Shown in pieces: positions 49,469 to 58,129 of a DNA stretch of 64,000 bases. Where the stretch lies: the NCBI RefSeq assembly GCF_032397745.1, contig NZ_CP135921.1, forward strand, positions 8,730,501 to 8,794,500, written 5' to 3'. The notes beneath the pieces were generated by a model. That model searched no databases, had not been told where the DNA came from, and worked only from the letters and a program-made list of their open reading frames with translations. A program made the translations under genes and the position numbers. The stretch's first letter is position 1. Every line of letters starts with the position of its first letter. This stretch comes from Bradyrhizobium prioriisuperbiae (GTDB lineage: Bacteria; Pseudomonadota; Alphaproteobacteria; Rhizobiales; Xanthobacteraceae).

Positions 49469-50158
49469 ATGGACACCCGCGCCCCTGCCGATCCCTCCCC
49501 CTGGCTGCCGTTCGAGAGCCGCCGCCGCGCCCGCGACGAAAAGCGCGAAGCGGTGCTGCGCACCGCGGTGCAGGTGTTTCTCGAACAGGGCTATCATCGC
49601 GCCACCCTCAACGACGTCGCCGAGCGGCTGAACATCACCAAGCCGGCGCTCTACAATTATTTCGGCGGCAAGGACGAAATCCTGTTCGAATGCTGGGCGG
49701 TGGGACAGGAGCGCGTCGATGAATGCATCGCGTCGATCAATGCCGGCGGCGGCAGCGGGCTCGACAAGCTGCGCAAACTGGTGCGGGGCTACGGGGAAAT
49801 GATGGCGACCGATTTCGGCGCCAGCCTGGTGCGGTTCGACGTTCGCGATCTGACTGAGAAGAACAGCAAGACCGTCCGCGCCGCCAAAAAAGGCATCGAC
49901 CGCACCTTCCGCAACTACATCGCCGAGGGCATCGCCGACGGTTCGATCAAGCCGTGCGACACCAAGCTGACGGCTTTTGCCATCGCCGGGTCCTTGAACT
50001 GGATCGGGCACTGGTATCGCCACGATGGCGCGCTGTCGCCGCAGGCCATCGCCGACGACTTCGCTATCCGGCTGACCGAAGGGTTGGCTTTGAAAACATC
50101 CAAAACAAAGACGCTGAGATCGAAATCATCCAAGTCAAACATCAAGTCAAAAAAATAA
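49469..50158 (+). CDS. TetR family regulator of acyl-CoA cluster
   Basis: A 229-residue repressor. The helix-turn-helix lies at about residues 24-70 (A-V-Q-V-F-L-E-Q-G-Y, T-L-N-D-V-A-E-R-L-N-I-T-K-P-A-L-Y-N-Y-F-G-G-K), followed by a ligand domain of the fatty-acid-regulator kind. The C-terminus is a basic tail rich in Lys and Ser (about 25 residues), which is unusual. It is divergent from the thiolase operon and followed by the acyl-CoA ligase gene, and probably responds to an acyl-CoA. I chose the ATG at 49469; the frame extends back into the operator. Confidence 0.9.
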   Translation: MDTRAPADPSPWLPFESRRRARDEKREAVLRTAVQVFLEQGYHRATLNDVAERLNITKPALYNYFGGKDEILFECWAVGQERVDECIASINAGGGSGLDKLRKLVRGYGEMMATDFGASLVRFDVRDLTEKNSKTVRAAKKGIDRTFRNYIAEGIADGSIKPCDTKLTAFAIAGSLNWIGHWYRHDGALSPQAIADDFAIRLTEGLALKTSKTKTLRSKSSKSNIKSKK

Positions 50159-50208
50159 AGAAGGCGCAAAGCCCCCGCCATAAGCAAACAATCGGGAGGA
50201 ACAACAGG

Positions 50209-51765
50209 ATGAATGTCACCCACGGCTTGCGACGTGCCTTGCAGATCAACGCCCACGACCTCGCCACGGTATGTGGCGGCCGACGGCGCACCTGGCGCGA
50301 GATCGGCGAGCGCGTGCCGCGCCTCGCCGCCGGGCTGCGCTCGCTCGGTGCCACGGAGGGCGAGCGGGTCGCCATCCTGTCACTGAACTCGGACCGCTAT
50401 CTCGAGCTTTATCTGGCGACCGCCTGGGCCGGCACGGTGATCGTGCCGCTCAACATCCGCTGGAGCCCGCTGGAGAACGAAGACGCGCTACGCGATTGCC
50501 GCGCGCGCATTCTCGTGGTCGACAAGGCATTTGCCGCAACGGGCGCCACACTGGCGAAAGCCATTCCCGACCTCAGACTGGTGTATGCCGACGACGGCGA
50601 GGCCCCAGCCGGGATGGAGAGTTATGAGACGCTGGTGACGCGCAACGAACCGATTGAAGATGCGATGCGCGTCGGCTCCGACCTCGCCGGCATCTTCTAT
50701 ACCGGCGGCACCACCGGGCGCTCCAAAGGCGTCATGCTCAGTCATGGCAACCTGATGGCCGATGCGCTGAACGCGCTGGGCGAAGGCCTGTTCCCGGGTT
50801 CCTCGATCTACCTGCATGCCGCGCCGATGTTCCACCTCGCCAACGGCGCCGCGATGTACTCGCTGATGCTGAGCGGCGGCTCCAATGTGATCATCCAGAG
50901 CTTCACCCCCGAGGGGGTGATGGCGGCGGTGCAGGCCGAGCGGGTCAATGTGGTGCTGCTGGTGCCCACCATGATCCAGATGCTGGTGGATCATCCAGCG
51001 CTGGCCTCCTATGACATGACCTCGCTGAAAGATATTACTTACGGCGCCTCGCCGATCAGCGAAGCCGTGCTGGATCGCGCTTCGGCCGCATTGCCGCAGA
51101 CGCGCTTCACCCAGGCCTACGGCATGACCGAGCTGTCGCCGATCGCGACACTGTTGCACTGGACCGATCACATCGGCGATGGCCGCGCCAAGGGCCGTCA
51201 TCGCGGCGCCGGGCGCGCCACGCTGGGGTGCGAGGTGCGCATTGTCGACCCCGACGATAAACCCGTCGCCAACGGCGAGGTCGGTGAGATCGTCGTGCGC
51301 GGCGACAATGTGATGATGGGCTACTGGGAGCGGCCGGAAGAAACCGCCCGCGCCGTGGTCGACGGCTGGATGCACACCGGCGACGGCGGCCGGATGGACG
51401 ACGACGGCTTCATCTATGTGGTCGACCGGGTCAAGGACATGATCATTTCCGGCGGCGAGAATGTCTATTCCATCGAGGTGGAGAATGCGCTGGCACAGCA
51501 CCCGGCGGTGGCGCAGTGCGCGGTGATCGGCATTCCCAATACCCAATGGGGCGAGCAGGTGCACGCGGTTGTGGTGACCAAGCCCGGTGTGCAAGTGACC
51601 GCCGAAGAGCTGATCGCGTTCAGCAAGACCCTCATTGCCGGCTACAAGTGCCCGCGCAGCGCCGACATCAGCGACAAGCCGCTACCCCTGTCCGGCGCCG
51701 GCAAGATCCTCAAGCGCGAACTGCGGGCGCCGTTCTGGGAGAACCAGCAGCGCAGCGTGAGCTGA
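50209..51765 (+). CDS. Fatty-acid-type acyl-CoA ligase
   Basis: A 518-residue AMP-forming ligase. The P-loop Y-T-G-G-T-T-G-R-S-K-G lies near 164-174, Y-G-M-T-E-L-S near 304-310, T-G-D-G-G-R-M near 390, the hinge D-R-V-K-D-M-I-I-S-G-G-E-N near 405-417, and the catalytic lysine in G-A-G-K-I-L-K-R-E near the end. It activates the starting acid of the pathway by coupling it to CoA. The ATG at 50209 is preceded by GGGAGGA and lies 50 bp after the TetR stop, so both are probably co-transcribed. Confidence 0.93.
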   Translation: MNVTHGLRRALQINAHDLATVCGGRRRTWREIGERVPRLAAGLRSLGATEGERVAILSLNSDRYLELYLATAWAGTVIVPLNIRWSPLENEDALRDCRARILVVDKAFAATGATLAKAIPDLRLVYADDGEAPAGMESYETLVTRNEPIEDAMRVGSDLAGIFYTGGTTGRSKGVMLSHGNLMADALNALGEGLFPGSSIYLHAAPMFHLANGAAMYSLMLSGGSNVIIQSFTPEGVMAAVQAERVNVVLLVPTMIQMLVDHPALASYDMTSLKDITYGASPISEAVLDRASAALPQTRFTQAYGMTELSPIATLLHWTDHIGDGRAKGRHRGAGRATLGCEVRIVDPDDKPVANGEVGEIVVRGDNVMMGYWERPEETARAVVDGWMHTGDGGRMDDDGFIYVVDRVKDMIISGGENVYSIEVENALAQHPAVAQCAVIGIPNTQWGEQVHAVVVTKPGVQVTAEELIAFSKTLIAGYKCPRSADISDKPLPLSGAGKILKRELRAPFWENQQRSVS

Positions 51766-51990
51766 AACGCAAGGCCGAACCTCGCAGCGACCGGACACCT
51801 TTGCTCCCGCCGCGGGGAGCGCGCGTCCGCGAGAACGCAATCAGGACCCGACACCGCGTGCGTCACCAACGCCCCCGGTGGCGCCTTGCGATGCATCCGG
51901 CTGCCGTTCATTTGGTCATCAGCCCTATTGAACCATAATCAAATCTATTTAACATAAATAAAAATACACCCCGTCGGCGAAGCGAGGACG

Positions 51991-52977
51991 ATGATGTCTA
52001 TGCGACGTGCGATCTCGGTTGCAGCGGCGCTGGTGCTCGCCGCAACCGGGACGATGGCCGCCTGCGCAGAGCAAGCAAAGCCGGACCATGTGAAGGTCGG
52101 CGTGTTTCCGGTCGCAGCCGCGCTGCCGTATTTCGTGGCGCTGAAACGCGGCTATTTCACCGAAGCCGGCATCGATGCCGAAACCGTCGCGCTCGGCTCG
52201 CCCGTGCTGATCGTGCAGGCGATGGTTGCGGGCGCGATCGACGCGACCTCCAATCTCGTGACCATCGAGGGAGCCAATATCAACGTCCGCCGTCCGGGAA
52301 CGCTGAAATATATCTTCCTGATCGGGCAGAATGCCGACCACATCTTCGAGCAGTTCGTCGCGCGCGCCGACAGCAAGATCCACAGTCTCGCGGATCTCAA
52401 GGGAGCCAATCTCTTCACCTCGCCGGGGCCGGCGAATGTGAACCTCTCCAAGGCCATCCTGGCCAAGGCCGGGTTAAAAGAGGGCTTGGACTACCGCATG
52501 TCGGAGCTGCCGATGAATCTTCAGCTCGGTGCGCTGAAGGCCGGCAACTTCGACGGTGGCTATACGCTGGAGCCGGTCGCCAGCATGATGACCAAAAGCG
52601 GTGTGGTGCGCCGGATCGAAGCCGGGGTGATCTCGACCTATCTGATCGGCGACAAGACCGCCGATGCCTATGCCGCCGGCGCAGCGCTATCGGACGCCTT
52701 CATCGCGCAAAGGCCGGATGTCGCGGCTCGCTTCGCCCGGGCGATGTTCAAGGGCATGACCGACGTCGCCCGCGATCCATCCGTGCGGGATTATCTGGTG
52801 ACGGACATGACCGTGGCTCCCGAGGTGGTCGCCGACGTGCCGATGCCCTATTTCATCGGGACCCGTGATCTCGATAGCAAGCAGATCGCTGATTTTCAGA
52901 AATTCATCGATTTCGGCGTCGACATCAAGGTCGTGGCGGGCCCGATCAACGTCAAGACGATGATCGCGCCGTTCTGA
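51991..52977 (+). CDS. ABC transporter substrate-binding protein, NMT1/SsuA-like
   Basis: A 328-residue periplasmic binding protein with a signal peptide (about residues 1-27). The mature N-terminus K-V-G-V-F-P-V-A-A-A-L-P-Y-F-V-A-L-K-R-G and the G-A-I-D-A-T-S segment fit the NMT1/TauA/SsuA family for sulfonates, nitrate or pyrimidine-type ligands. No permease or ATPase is encoded next to it. An AT-rich stretch at 51930-51966 probably holds the promoter. Whether it serves the acyl-CoA cluster upstream or the sulfur genes downstream cannot be told. Confidence 0.85.
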   Translation: MMSMRRAISVAAALVLAATGTMAACAEQAKPDHVKVGVFPVAAALPYFVALKRGYFTEAGIDAETVALGSPVLIVQAMVAGAIDATSNLVTIEGANINVRRPGTLKYIFLIGQNADHIFEQFVARADSKIHSLADLKGANLFTSPGPANVNLSKAILAKAGLKEGLDYRMSELPMNLQLGALKAGNFDGGYTLEPVASMMTKSGVVRRIEAGVISTYLIGDKTADAYAAGAALSDAFIAQRPDVAARFARAMFKGMTDVARDPSVRDYLVTDMTVAPEVVADVPMPYFIGTRDLDSKQIADFQKFIDFGVDIKVVAGPINVKTMIAPF

Positions 52978-53040
52978 CAACGGGGCGACGGCGCACGGCC
53001 TGATCGCTCAGCATCCACTGCGTGCGACAACCGGATGCTC

Positions 53041-53592
53041 TCACTCCGCGGCGTCGCGGGCCGGCACGCCCTGCTCGATGTCGAACTGCAGGATATCGTT
53101 GAAGCGGTTGAAGGCACCGCATAGCGCGATGCGCCAGGTCAGCTCAACAATCTGCGGCTCGCTGAAATGCAATCTGAGCCGCTCGAAGATCTCGTCCCGG
53201 GTTCGATTCCAGTTGTTGGTGACGGCGATCGCGTACTCCACCACCAGCTTGTCGAGGTCGTCGAGCTCGGGATGATCCTTGTAATCAAGCAGCCGTTCCG
53301 CGCCCTCTTCCGAGACGCCCTGGATGGCGAGCTTCGGCGCGTGATGCGAGACGCAGTAGGTGCATTTGTTCAACAGCGACACCGTGACCAGCGCCAGTTC
53401 GAGGTGGCGCCTGGACAGCACCGCCTCGTCGGCGAGATCGACCAGGAGCGACCAGACATGCCTGAAGATCGGCGGCCGCTGGGCCATGACACCGGCCTGG
53501 TTTTCGAACGACCCATAGGTGGTCATCTTGTCCCAGAGCGGACGCAGTTCGGCTGGCAAGTCGTTTTTGGTCTTGATCGATATACGCGACAT
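53041..53592 (-). CDS. Carboxymuconolactone decarboxylase/AhpD-like protein
   Basis: A 183-residue protein with the AhpD core: C-T-Y-C-V-S-H-H (about 77-84) gives the redox CXXC and the nearby histidine used in alkylhydroperoxide or thiol chemistry. The surrounding helices and length fit the CMD family. It has no signal peptide. It ends a run of leftward genes after sox cluster II but is separated from the oxygenase gene by a repeat, so a shared function is uncertain. Confidence 0.85.
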   Translation of the reverse strand: MSRISIKTKNDLPAELRPLWDKMTTYGSFENQAGVMAQRPPIFRHVWSLLVDLADEAVLSRRHLELALVTVSLLNKCTYCVSHHAPKLAIQGVSEEGAERLLDYKDHPELDDLDKLVVEYAIAVTNNWNRTRDEIFERLRLHFSEPQIVELTWRIALCGAFNRFNDILQFDIEQGVPARDAAE

Positions 53593-53659
53593 TCTCTCGG
53601 CTCTCTCTTGATCCTGGATTGCTGCGGAGAGTGTCAGGTCGAGCGTACGGGATCAAGCC

Positions 53660-53736
53660 ATGGCCCGGATCGGCGCGAAGCGCGATATCCGGGGAGTTGC
53701 CCTCCCCGCATATCGCTTGCGCTCATGCGGGCTACG
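53660..53736. repeat. Intergenic palindromic repeat (family E)
   Basis: GCCCGGATCGGCGCGAAGCG-CGATATCCGGGG, a 9-bp spacer, then CCCCGCATATCG-CTTGCGCTCATGCGGGCTACG. The two halves are imperfect inverted copies. Similar repeats are common in Bradyrhizobium and relatives (general knowledge). It lies upstream of the AhpD-like gene. Confidence 0.65.
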
Positions 53737-53747
53737 GATGCGTTGTT

Positions 53748-54593
53748 TTACGCCTTGTGAAACACCAGCGTGCGCAGCTCGATGCTTTCGCGCGGCGGGA
53801 CGTTGGCCGGCGTGGTCGGGTCGATGAACGCGGTGTGCGGCCCGAAGCGGGTGCGACCGTCGGTGGCCGAATCGTAGCACTTCAGCAGCAGAGCTTCATC
53901 GACACGCATCTCCGGCACATAGAACCAGCGGTGCTCGGGATTGTATTTGACCGAATAGGTTTCACCGCTGCGGTTGGGATAGATCAGGTCGGAGGCGACG
54001 AGATCACCGGGCGCCACCGTGGTGCCGTCGCACATCGCCAGCGGCGCGTCGCGCAACGGCCCGCGGATCGGCCGCCACAAATTGATCACCTGGACGCGGC
54101 CTTTCAGCAGTTCCTCGGCATCGTCGGGCACGTGCTCGAAGACGCGGTTGCGGCCGGACACGGCGGTCTGGTCGACATGCACCCGAGTGGCGGGCTGGCG
54201 CGGCCCGGCGCCGCGCAGGTCGGTGGCTCCCTCGACGCGCTTGCGCACGGTGTGATCGAAGATGACGACGCGATCGGCGCCCAGGGTCTTCTTCAGGAAG
54301 GCCTCGATCTCAAGGTAATACACACGCCTGATCTCGTCCTCGTCACCAAAATCCTTCACGGCGGTTTGCTGCTGAACCAGCGCAAAGCCCTGGCGGTCGA
54401 GCGAAACCGTGTCGGCGATGGCGCGCACGTCGAAGATCGGCAGGGTATGCGGCTCCGGGAGCGCGGTGGATTTCGGCTTGCCCGGCGGCGGATCGAAGGC
54501 ATAGGTGCGCGGCTTGCCCGGCGTCGGCGCCAGATAATTCAGTTCCGCGGTGACGAACGGCAGGGATTTGATTGTTGTTTCTTGCAGTCCCAT
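53748..54593 (-). CDS. CmcJ/NvfI-like oxidoreductase (AsaB family)
   Basis: A 281-residue protein of the family that includes CmcJ of cephamycin synthesis and AsaB/NvfI-type hydroxylases, thought to be 2-oxoglutarate and iron dependent. I recognise D-R-V-V-I-F-D-H-T-V-R, the V-H-V-D-Q-T segment with a possible metal-binding H-x-D pair (about 138-140), I-N-L-W-R-P, and the late D-G-R-T-R-F-G-P-H-T-A-F. No signal peptide. The substrate is unknown. It follows soxA of cluster II by 213 bp in the same direction. Confidence 0.82.
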   Translation of the reverse strand: MGLQETTIKSLPFVTAELNYLAPTPGKPRTYAFDPPPGKPKSTALPEPHTLPIFDVRAIADTVSLDRQGFALVQQQTAVKDFGDEDEIRRVYYLEIEAFLKKTLGADRVVIFDHTVRKRVEGATDLRGAGPRQPATRVHVDQTAVSGRNRVFEHVPDDAEELLKGRVQVINLWRPIRGPLRDAPLAMCDGTTVAPGDLVASDLIYPNRSGETYSVKYNPEHRWFYVPEMRVDEALLLKCYDSATDGRTRFGPHTAFIDPTTPANVPPRESIELRTLVFHKA

Positions 54594-54806
54594 GGTGGTT
54601 CCCGATCTGCTTCATGTTGGGCGGATATGTCGCCAAATCTAAATCATGGTGACGCCGCCAAGACCGGCAAGGTGCTGGCAAATAAAAGCAAGGACATCGC
54701 AACAAGGTGCCCAATCGGGGAACGATTTGCCGTCTGAAGGCGGCGATGGAGAATGGTCCACGGCCTTGTTCCGGTACCCGGCCCAGGGTGTATGTGCCTC
54801 CCGAGC

Positions 54807-55595
54807 TCACGGCCGCACGGCTGGTGTCTCCATCGGCATGCCGCGGGCGCGCGACATCAAATAGAGCTCAAGCTCCACGAGTTCGGGGGCGCCGTAGTCA
54901 TAGGCCTGGGCGCGCACGCCGGTGATGCAGCTGCGCAGCCGGCGCTGCAGCGACCCCAGCGACTGCCACTCCAGGCGGTACAGCGGATAACCGGTCGGAT
55001 GCGCCTGGGTGATGGCGGAGCCGGCAAGATGCTTGTCCCAATTATCGTCATGGCAATTGGTACAGGCGAGATTGAGCTGGCCCTGGCGGCGCATGAACCG
55101 TTCGCGGCCGGCAGCGATGAATGGCACCAGACGCGGATCGCTGCCGCCGTCGATCGCAATGCCGCGTGACTGCGTCCCGATCAGTGCGGTCAGCGCCAGC
55201 AGTTCGCGGCTTTCAGAGGCGAACGGCGTCGCCTGCTGATGCCGGGTGCGGCAGAGATTGACGCGCTCCGCGAGATCGACCGGGCGCGCGAGCACAGGAT
55301 CGAACGCGGGATAGCGCGCCGCGACACCGCGCATGCTGGCCTTGGCGTCGCCATGGCAGTCCGCGCATGCGCGCCCGGCATCGCCCGCTTTGGCCGTCCA
55401 CAGCGCCTCGCCATCCAGCACCCACAGCATTCCGGGATTAGCGGTGTCGTCATTCTGGATTGCCTGGGTGGCCGGCGACATGAAGCTGAAGCCGGAGCGG
55501 CGCTCGGCCGGTGAAATCTCGGCGGTAAAACCATGCGTGGCTGCGAGCAGCATGACGCCCAGCATCACGGCCGCGATCGCGCCAACGGCCTTCAT
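54807..55595 (-). CDS. soxA: SoxA, diheme type (cluster II)
   Basis: A 262-residue periplasmic cytochrome with a signal peptide (about residues 1-25). Two heme motifs are present, C-A-D-C-H (77-81) and C-T-N-C-H (178-182), and the ligand/active-site Cys223 lies in R-S-C-I-T-G-V-R. The C-terminus (L-E-L-Y-L, R-G-M-P, P-A-V-R-P) is that of classical diheme SoxA from Paracoccus and Rhodovulum. It differs in type from the monoheme SoxA of cluster I, so it was not made by recent duplication. The ATG overlaps the soxZ stop. Confidence 0.95.
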   Translation of the reverse strand: MKAVGAIAAVMLGVMLLAATHGFTAEISPAERRSGFSFMSPATQAIQNDDTANPGMLWVLDGEALWTAKAGDAGRACADCHGDAKASMRGVAARYPAFDPVLARPVDLAERVNLCRTRHQQATPFASESRELLALTALIGTQSRGIAIDGGSDPRLVPFIAAGRERFMRRQGQLNLACTNCHDDNWDKHLAGSAITQAHPTGYPLYRLEWQSLGSLQRRLRSCITGVRAQAYDYGAPELVELELYLMSRARGMPMETPAVRP

Positions 55596-55909
55596 TCGAC
55601 GGCGATGGTCGCGGATGCGGTTTCCAGAAAACCCTTGTCGCCGACCCATTGGAATTCGAAGGTGCCGCTGTCGGTGGCGGTGGTGAAGAACGAGATGAAG
55701 GGATTGGCGGAGATGGCGGGGAAGAAGTCAGCGCGAAACACCTCGACGCCGTTATAGCGGCAGACGAAGTTGGTGATGATATCGCGCGGGACGGCCTCGC
55801 CGCTCGGGGTGTGGCGAAAGCCGGTCTCCATGATGTGCGACATCAGAGCCTTGATCTCGACGACATCGCCGCGTTGCGCCTTGGCGGGAACATTGATCAG
55901 CGCCGGCAT
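55592..55909 (-). CDS. soxZ: SoxZ (cluster II)
   Basis: A 105-residue carrier subunit without a signal peptide. H-I-M-E-T-G-F-R (about 26-33), the D-I-I-T-N-F-V-C-R-Y-N-G-V-E-V-F region and G-T-F-E-F-Q-W-V-G-D-K-G match SoxZ. An extra cysteine in F-V-C-R-Y is absent from the cluster I protein. Its start overlaps the soxY stop (TGATG) and its stop overlaps the soxA start, so soxY-Z-A are tightly coupled. Confidence 0.93.
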   Translation of the reverse strand: MPALINVPAKAQRGDVVEIKALMSHIMETGFRHTPSGEAVPRDIITNFVCRYNGVEVFRADFFPAISANPFISFFTTATDSGTFEFQWVGDKGFLETASATIAVE

Positions 55910-56400
55910 CAGCTGGCCTCCTCGACGCACGCTGCCAGTGTCACCACCACGTCGGCGGTGGTCGACCAGAACGAGCCGTCGGACAGCTTCGCGATCGCGG
56001 TGATCCGCTGGGTGTCGGCGAGCCGGATCCGGGTGGAGACCTGGGCACGGCCGGCACGAACACCGAGATAGAAATTGCCGACATTGGGCTGCGGGTTCTT
56101 CTCGTTGAAGACATGAATGCTGACGACATGGTCATCCGCGGTCATCGGGCTCGCCACCGACACCGTCAGCGGCACGGTGTTGCCATTCTCGACCAGCGGC
56201 GGCACGTCCAGCTTCACTTTGCCCGGCCGCACGGTGGCAGTCCCGACCACGTCGCGGATCGCAGCGTTCTGCATCTGCGGCGTCGCCACTGCCGGTCGCA
56301 GGCTGACCATGGCGCCCGCGCCGAGCACGGCGCCGCCCGAGAGAGCCAGGAATCGCCGGCGTGTCGCGGATGTCGTTGAAGGTGTCGTCGGATCCGTCAT
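55909..56400 (-). CDS. soxY: SoxY variant lacking the GGCGG arm (cluster II)
   Basis: A 163-residue SoxY-family protein with a Tat signal (T-R-R-R-F-L-A-L, about 13-20) and the normal immunoglobulin-like domain (V-P-L-V-E-N-G-N-T-V-P-L-T-V-S, S-I-H-V-F-N-E-K-N-P). Canonical SoxY ends in G-G-C-G-G, but this one ends L-A-A-C-V-E-E-A-S. The cysteine (158) is kept, but the glycines that make the arm flexible are replaced and an acidic tail is added. The flavocytochrome and the diheme SoxAX in the same operon may act on this carrier. SoxB and SoxCD, which need the arm to reach in, may not use it (inference). Confidence 0.92.
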   Translation of the reverse strand: MTDPTTPSTTSATRRRFLALSGGAVLGAGAMVSLRPAVATPQMQNAAIRDVVGTATVRPGKVKLDVPPLVENGNTVPLTVSVASPMTADDHVVSIHVFNEKNPQPNVGNFYLGVRAGRAQVSTRIRLADTQRITAIAKLSDGSFWSTTADVVVTLAACVEEAS

Positions 56401-56415
56401 CGGCGTATCGAACTC

Positions 56416-56838
56416 CTATTCGCGCAGTGTCGCAAGATAGGCCACCACATCCTCAATCTGCTGTGCCGACAGAATCGGCTTGTCTGTCCAGGCGGTGCCG
56501 ACGCGCGCCAATCCGTCCAGGCGGTAATAGGATGGCATGATCGTCGCGGGATTGAGGTGGGAGGCATCCACCAGCCGCAACCGTAGCTGCCCCTTCGACC
56601 AGCGGCTGCCGGTTCCCGCGAGATCCGGCGCAAGATCGCCCTGGAACGCCTTGTCCGCAAATGGCCCGGGGTGGCAGAGCACACACGTGTTCAGGCGATT
56701 GGCAACAATACTCCGGCCCTGTGCAGGATCACCGGGCTGGCCTGTGAACGACGTCGGGATCGCATCATCAACCACGAGATAACTTAGCAAGTCGGCCGCA
56801 TGCGCGCCGCCGGACAGCAGCATCGCTATTAGAGCCAT
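56416..56838 (-). CDS. soxX: SoxX, classical type (cluster II)
   Basis: A 140-residue periplasmic monoheme cytochrome c with a signal peptide (residues 1-15). The heme motif is C-V-L-C-H (52-56). L-R-L-V-D-A, T-I-M-P-S-Y-Y with the heme-ligand Met, G-K/T-D-K-P-I-L-S and V-V-A-Y-L-A-T-L are typical of SoxX that pairs with diheme SoxA. It is more similar to those proteins than to SoxX of cluster I. The ATG at 56838 is 10 bp after the flavoprotein stop. Confidence 0.93.
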   Translation of the reverse strand: MALIAMLLSGGAHAADLLSYLVVDDAIPTSFTGQPGDPAQGRSIVANRLNTCVLCHPGPFADKAFQGDLAPDLAGTGSRWSKGQLRLRLVDASHLNPATIMPSYYRLDGLARVGTAWTDKPILSAQQIEDVVAYLATLRE

Positions 56839-56848
56839 GTGGCACGGT

Positions 56849-58120
56849 CTAACCAAAAACTTCCGCCGTGATGGTGTCGAACCAGGATTGGGCATAGACC
56901 GCCTCGCGGGCGCGGAATTCGCGCGGCGCATCCACCGGGCTGGTGCCGCCGGCGCCCTCGACATCGGCAAGCAGGCCATTCTTCGGCTGATAGACGCCGG
57001 CGACCGAGAAGCCATAGTCCGGCGCGGCGAGGCTGTAGCAGGTGTTGATCAGTTTCGGTGCCGCCGGCGCGCCGCCCGCAAGCAGCGTCGCGACCGCGGC
57101 CGCGCAGGCCTTGGCCTGGGCATTGGCCGAGAAGGCGGATTTCGGCATGCCGCCGGCGATGCAGGCGTCGCCGATCACATGGACGTTCGGAGCCGTCTTG
57201 GATTCGAAGGTCACCGGATCTATGGCACACCAGCCGCTTGCGTCCGCCGCACCCGCAAGCGCGGCGATGCGGCCGGCTTTCTGCGGCGGAATCACGTTGG
57301 CCACCTGTGCCGTGTGTTTGCCGAATTCGGTGACGAAGGTTTTGGTCGAAGGGTCGACCGACGTCACCTTGCCGCCTTGCGACAGCGACACCCATTCGAT
57401 CATGCCAGGATACAGTTCAGTCCAGGCGTTCTGAAACAGCCGCTGCTTGGAAAAAGCGTCCTTGGCATCCAGCACGATCAGCTTGGAGCGCGGCTTCTTG
57501 GCTTTCAGATAATACGCAATCAGGCAGGCCCGCTCATAGGGCCCGGGCGGACAGCGATAGGGATTGGCGGGCACCGACATCACCACCAGGCCGCCGTCGT
57601 CCATGGCTTCGAGCTGCCGGCGCAGCAACAGCGTCTGCTCGCCGGCCTTCCAGGCGTGCGGCATCACCTCCACCGCGGCTTCGTCATAGCCCGGCAACGC
57701 ATCGAAGCGCAGGTCGATGCCCGGCGACAGCACCAGCCGGTCGTAGCGCAGCGAAGATCCATCGGCCAGCGTGACCGTTCGCCCCTGCACATCGACGCCG
57801 GTCGCCGCCTGCGCCGCAACTGTGATGCCGGCGGCAGCGATCTTGTCGTAGCCAAACCGCTGGGCTTCGATGGCGCGGAAACCACCAATGACGTCGTTGC
57901 TGAAGGGGCAGGCCGTGAAGGTCTTGTTCGGCTCGAGCAGCGTCACCTGCAGTTTCGGGGCGAGCCATTTGAGCGCCCGTGCACAGCTTGCCCCACCGAA
58001 GCCGCCGCCGATCACAACCACGTTGGCGCTGGCCTGCGCGAATGACGGCCGCGCCAGTGCCAGCGAGGCGGCAGCCCCGCCCACAAACGCACGCCGGGTG
58101 GTGCGATATCTCCTGCTCAT
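56849..58120 (-). CDS. fccB: Flavocytochrome c sulfide dehydrogenase flavoprotein (SoxF/FccB)
   Basis: A 423-residue periplasmic flavoprotein with a Tat signal (T-R-R-A-F-V-G-G, 8-15). The FAD motif is V-I-G-G-G-F-G-G (37-44). Cys71 in F-T-A-C-P-F-S-N matches the cysteine that binds FAD covalently in FccB, and C-P-P-G-P-Y-E-R-A-C together with I-N-T-C-Y supplies the redox pair that takes sulfide. It oxidises sulfide to sulfane sulfur and passes electrons to the small cytochrome encoded just upstream. The sulfur product may be loaded on the SoxYZ pair of the same operon (inference). Confidence 0.94.
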   Translation of the reverse strand: MSRRYRTTRRAFVGGAAASLALARPSFAQASANVVVIGGGFGGASCARALKWLAPKLQVTLLEPNKTFTACPFSNDVIGGFRAIEAQRFGYDKIAAAGITVAAQAATGVDVQGRTVTLADGSSLRYDRLVLSPGIDLRFDALPGYDEAAVEVMPHAWKAGEQTLLLRRQLEAMDDGGLVVMSVPANPYRCPPGPYERACLIAYYLKAKKPRSKLIVLDAKDAFSKQRLFQNAWTELYPGMIEWVSLSQGGKVTSVDPSTKTFVTEFGKHTAQVANVIPPQKAGRIAALAGAADASGWCAIDPVTFESKTAPNVHVIGDACIAGGMPKSAFSANAQAKACAAAVATLLAGGAPAAPKLINTCYSLAAPDYGFSVAGVYQPKNGLLADVEGAGGTSPVDAPREFRAREAVYAQSWFDTITAEVFG

Positions 58121-58129
58121 CGCCGCCCC

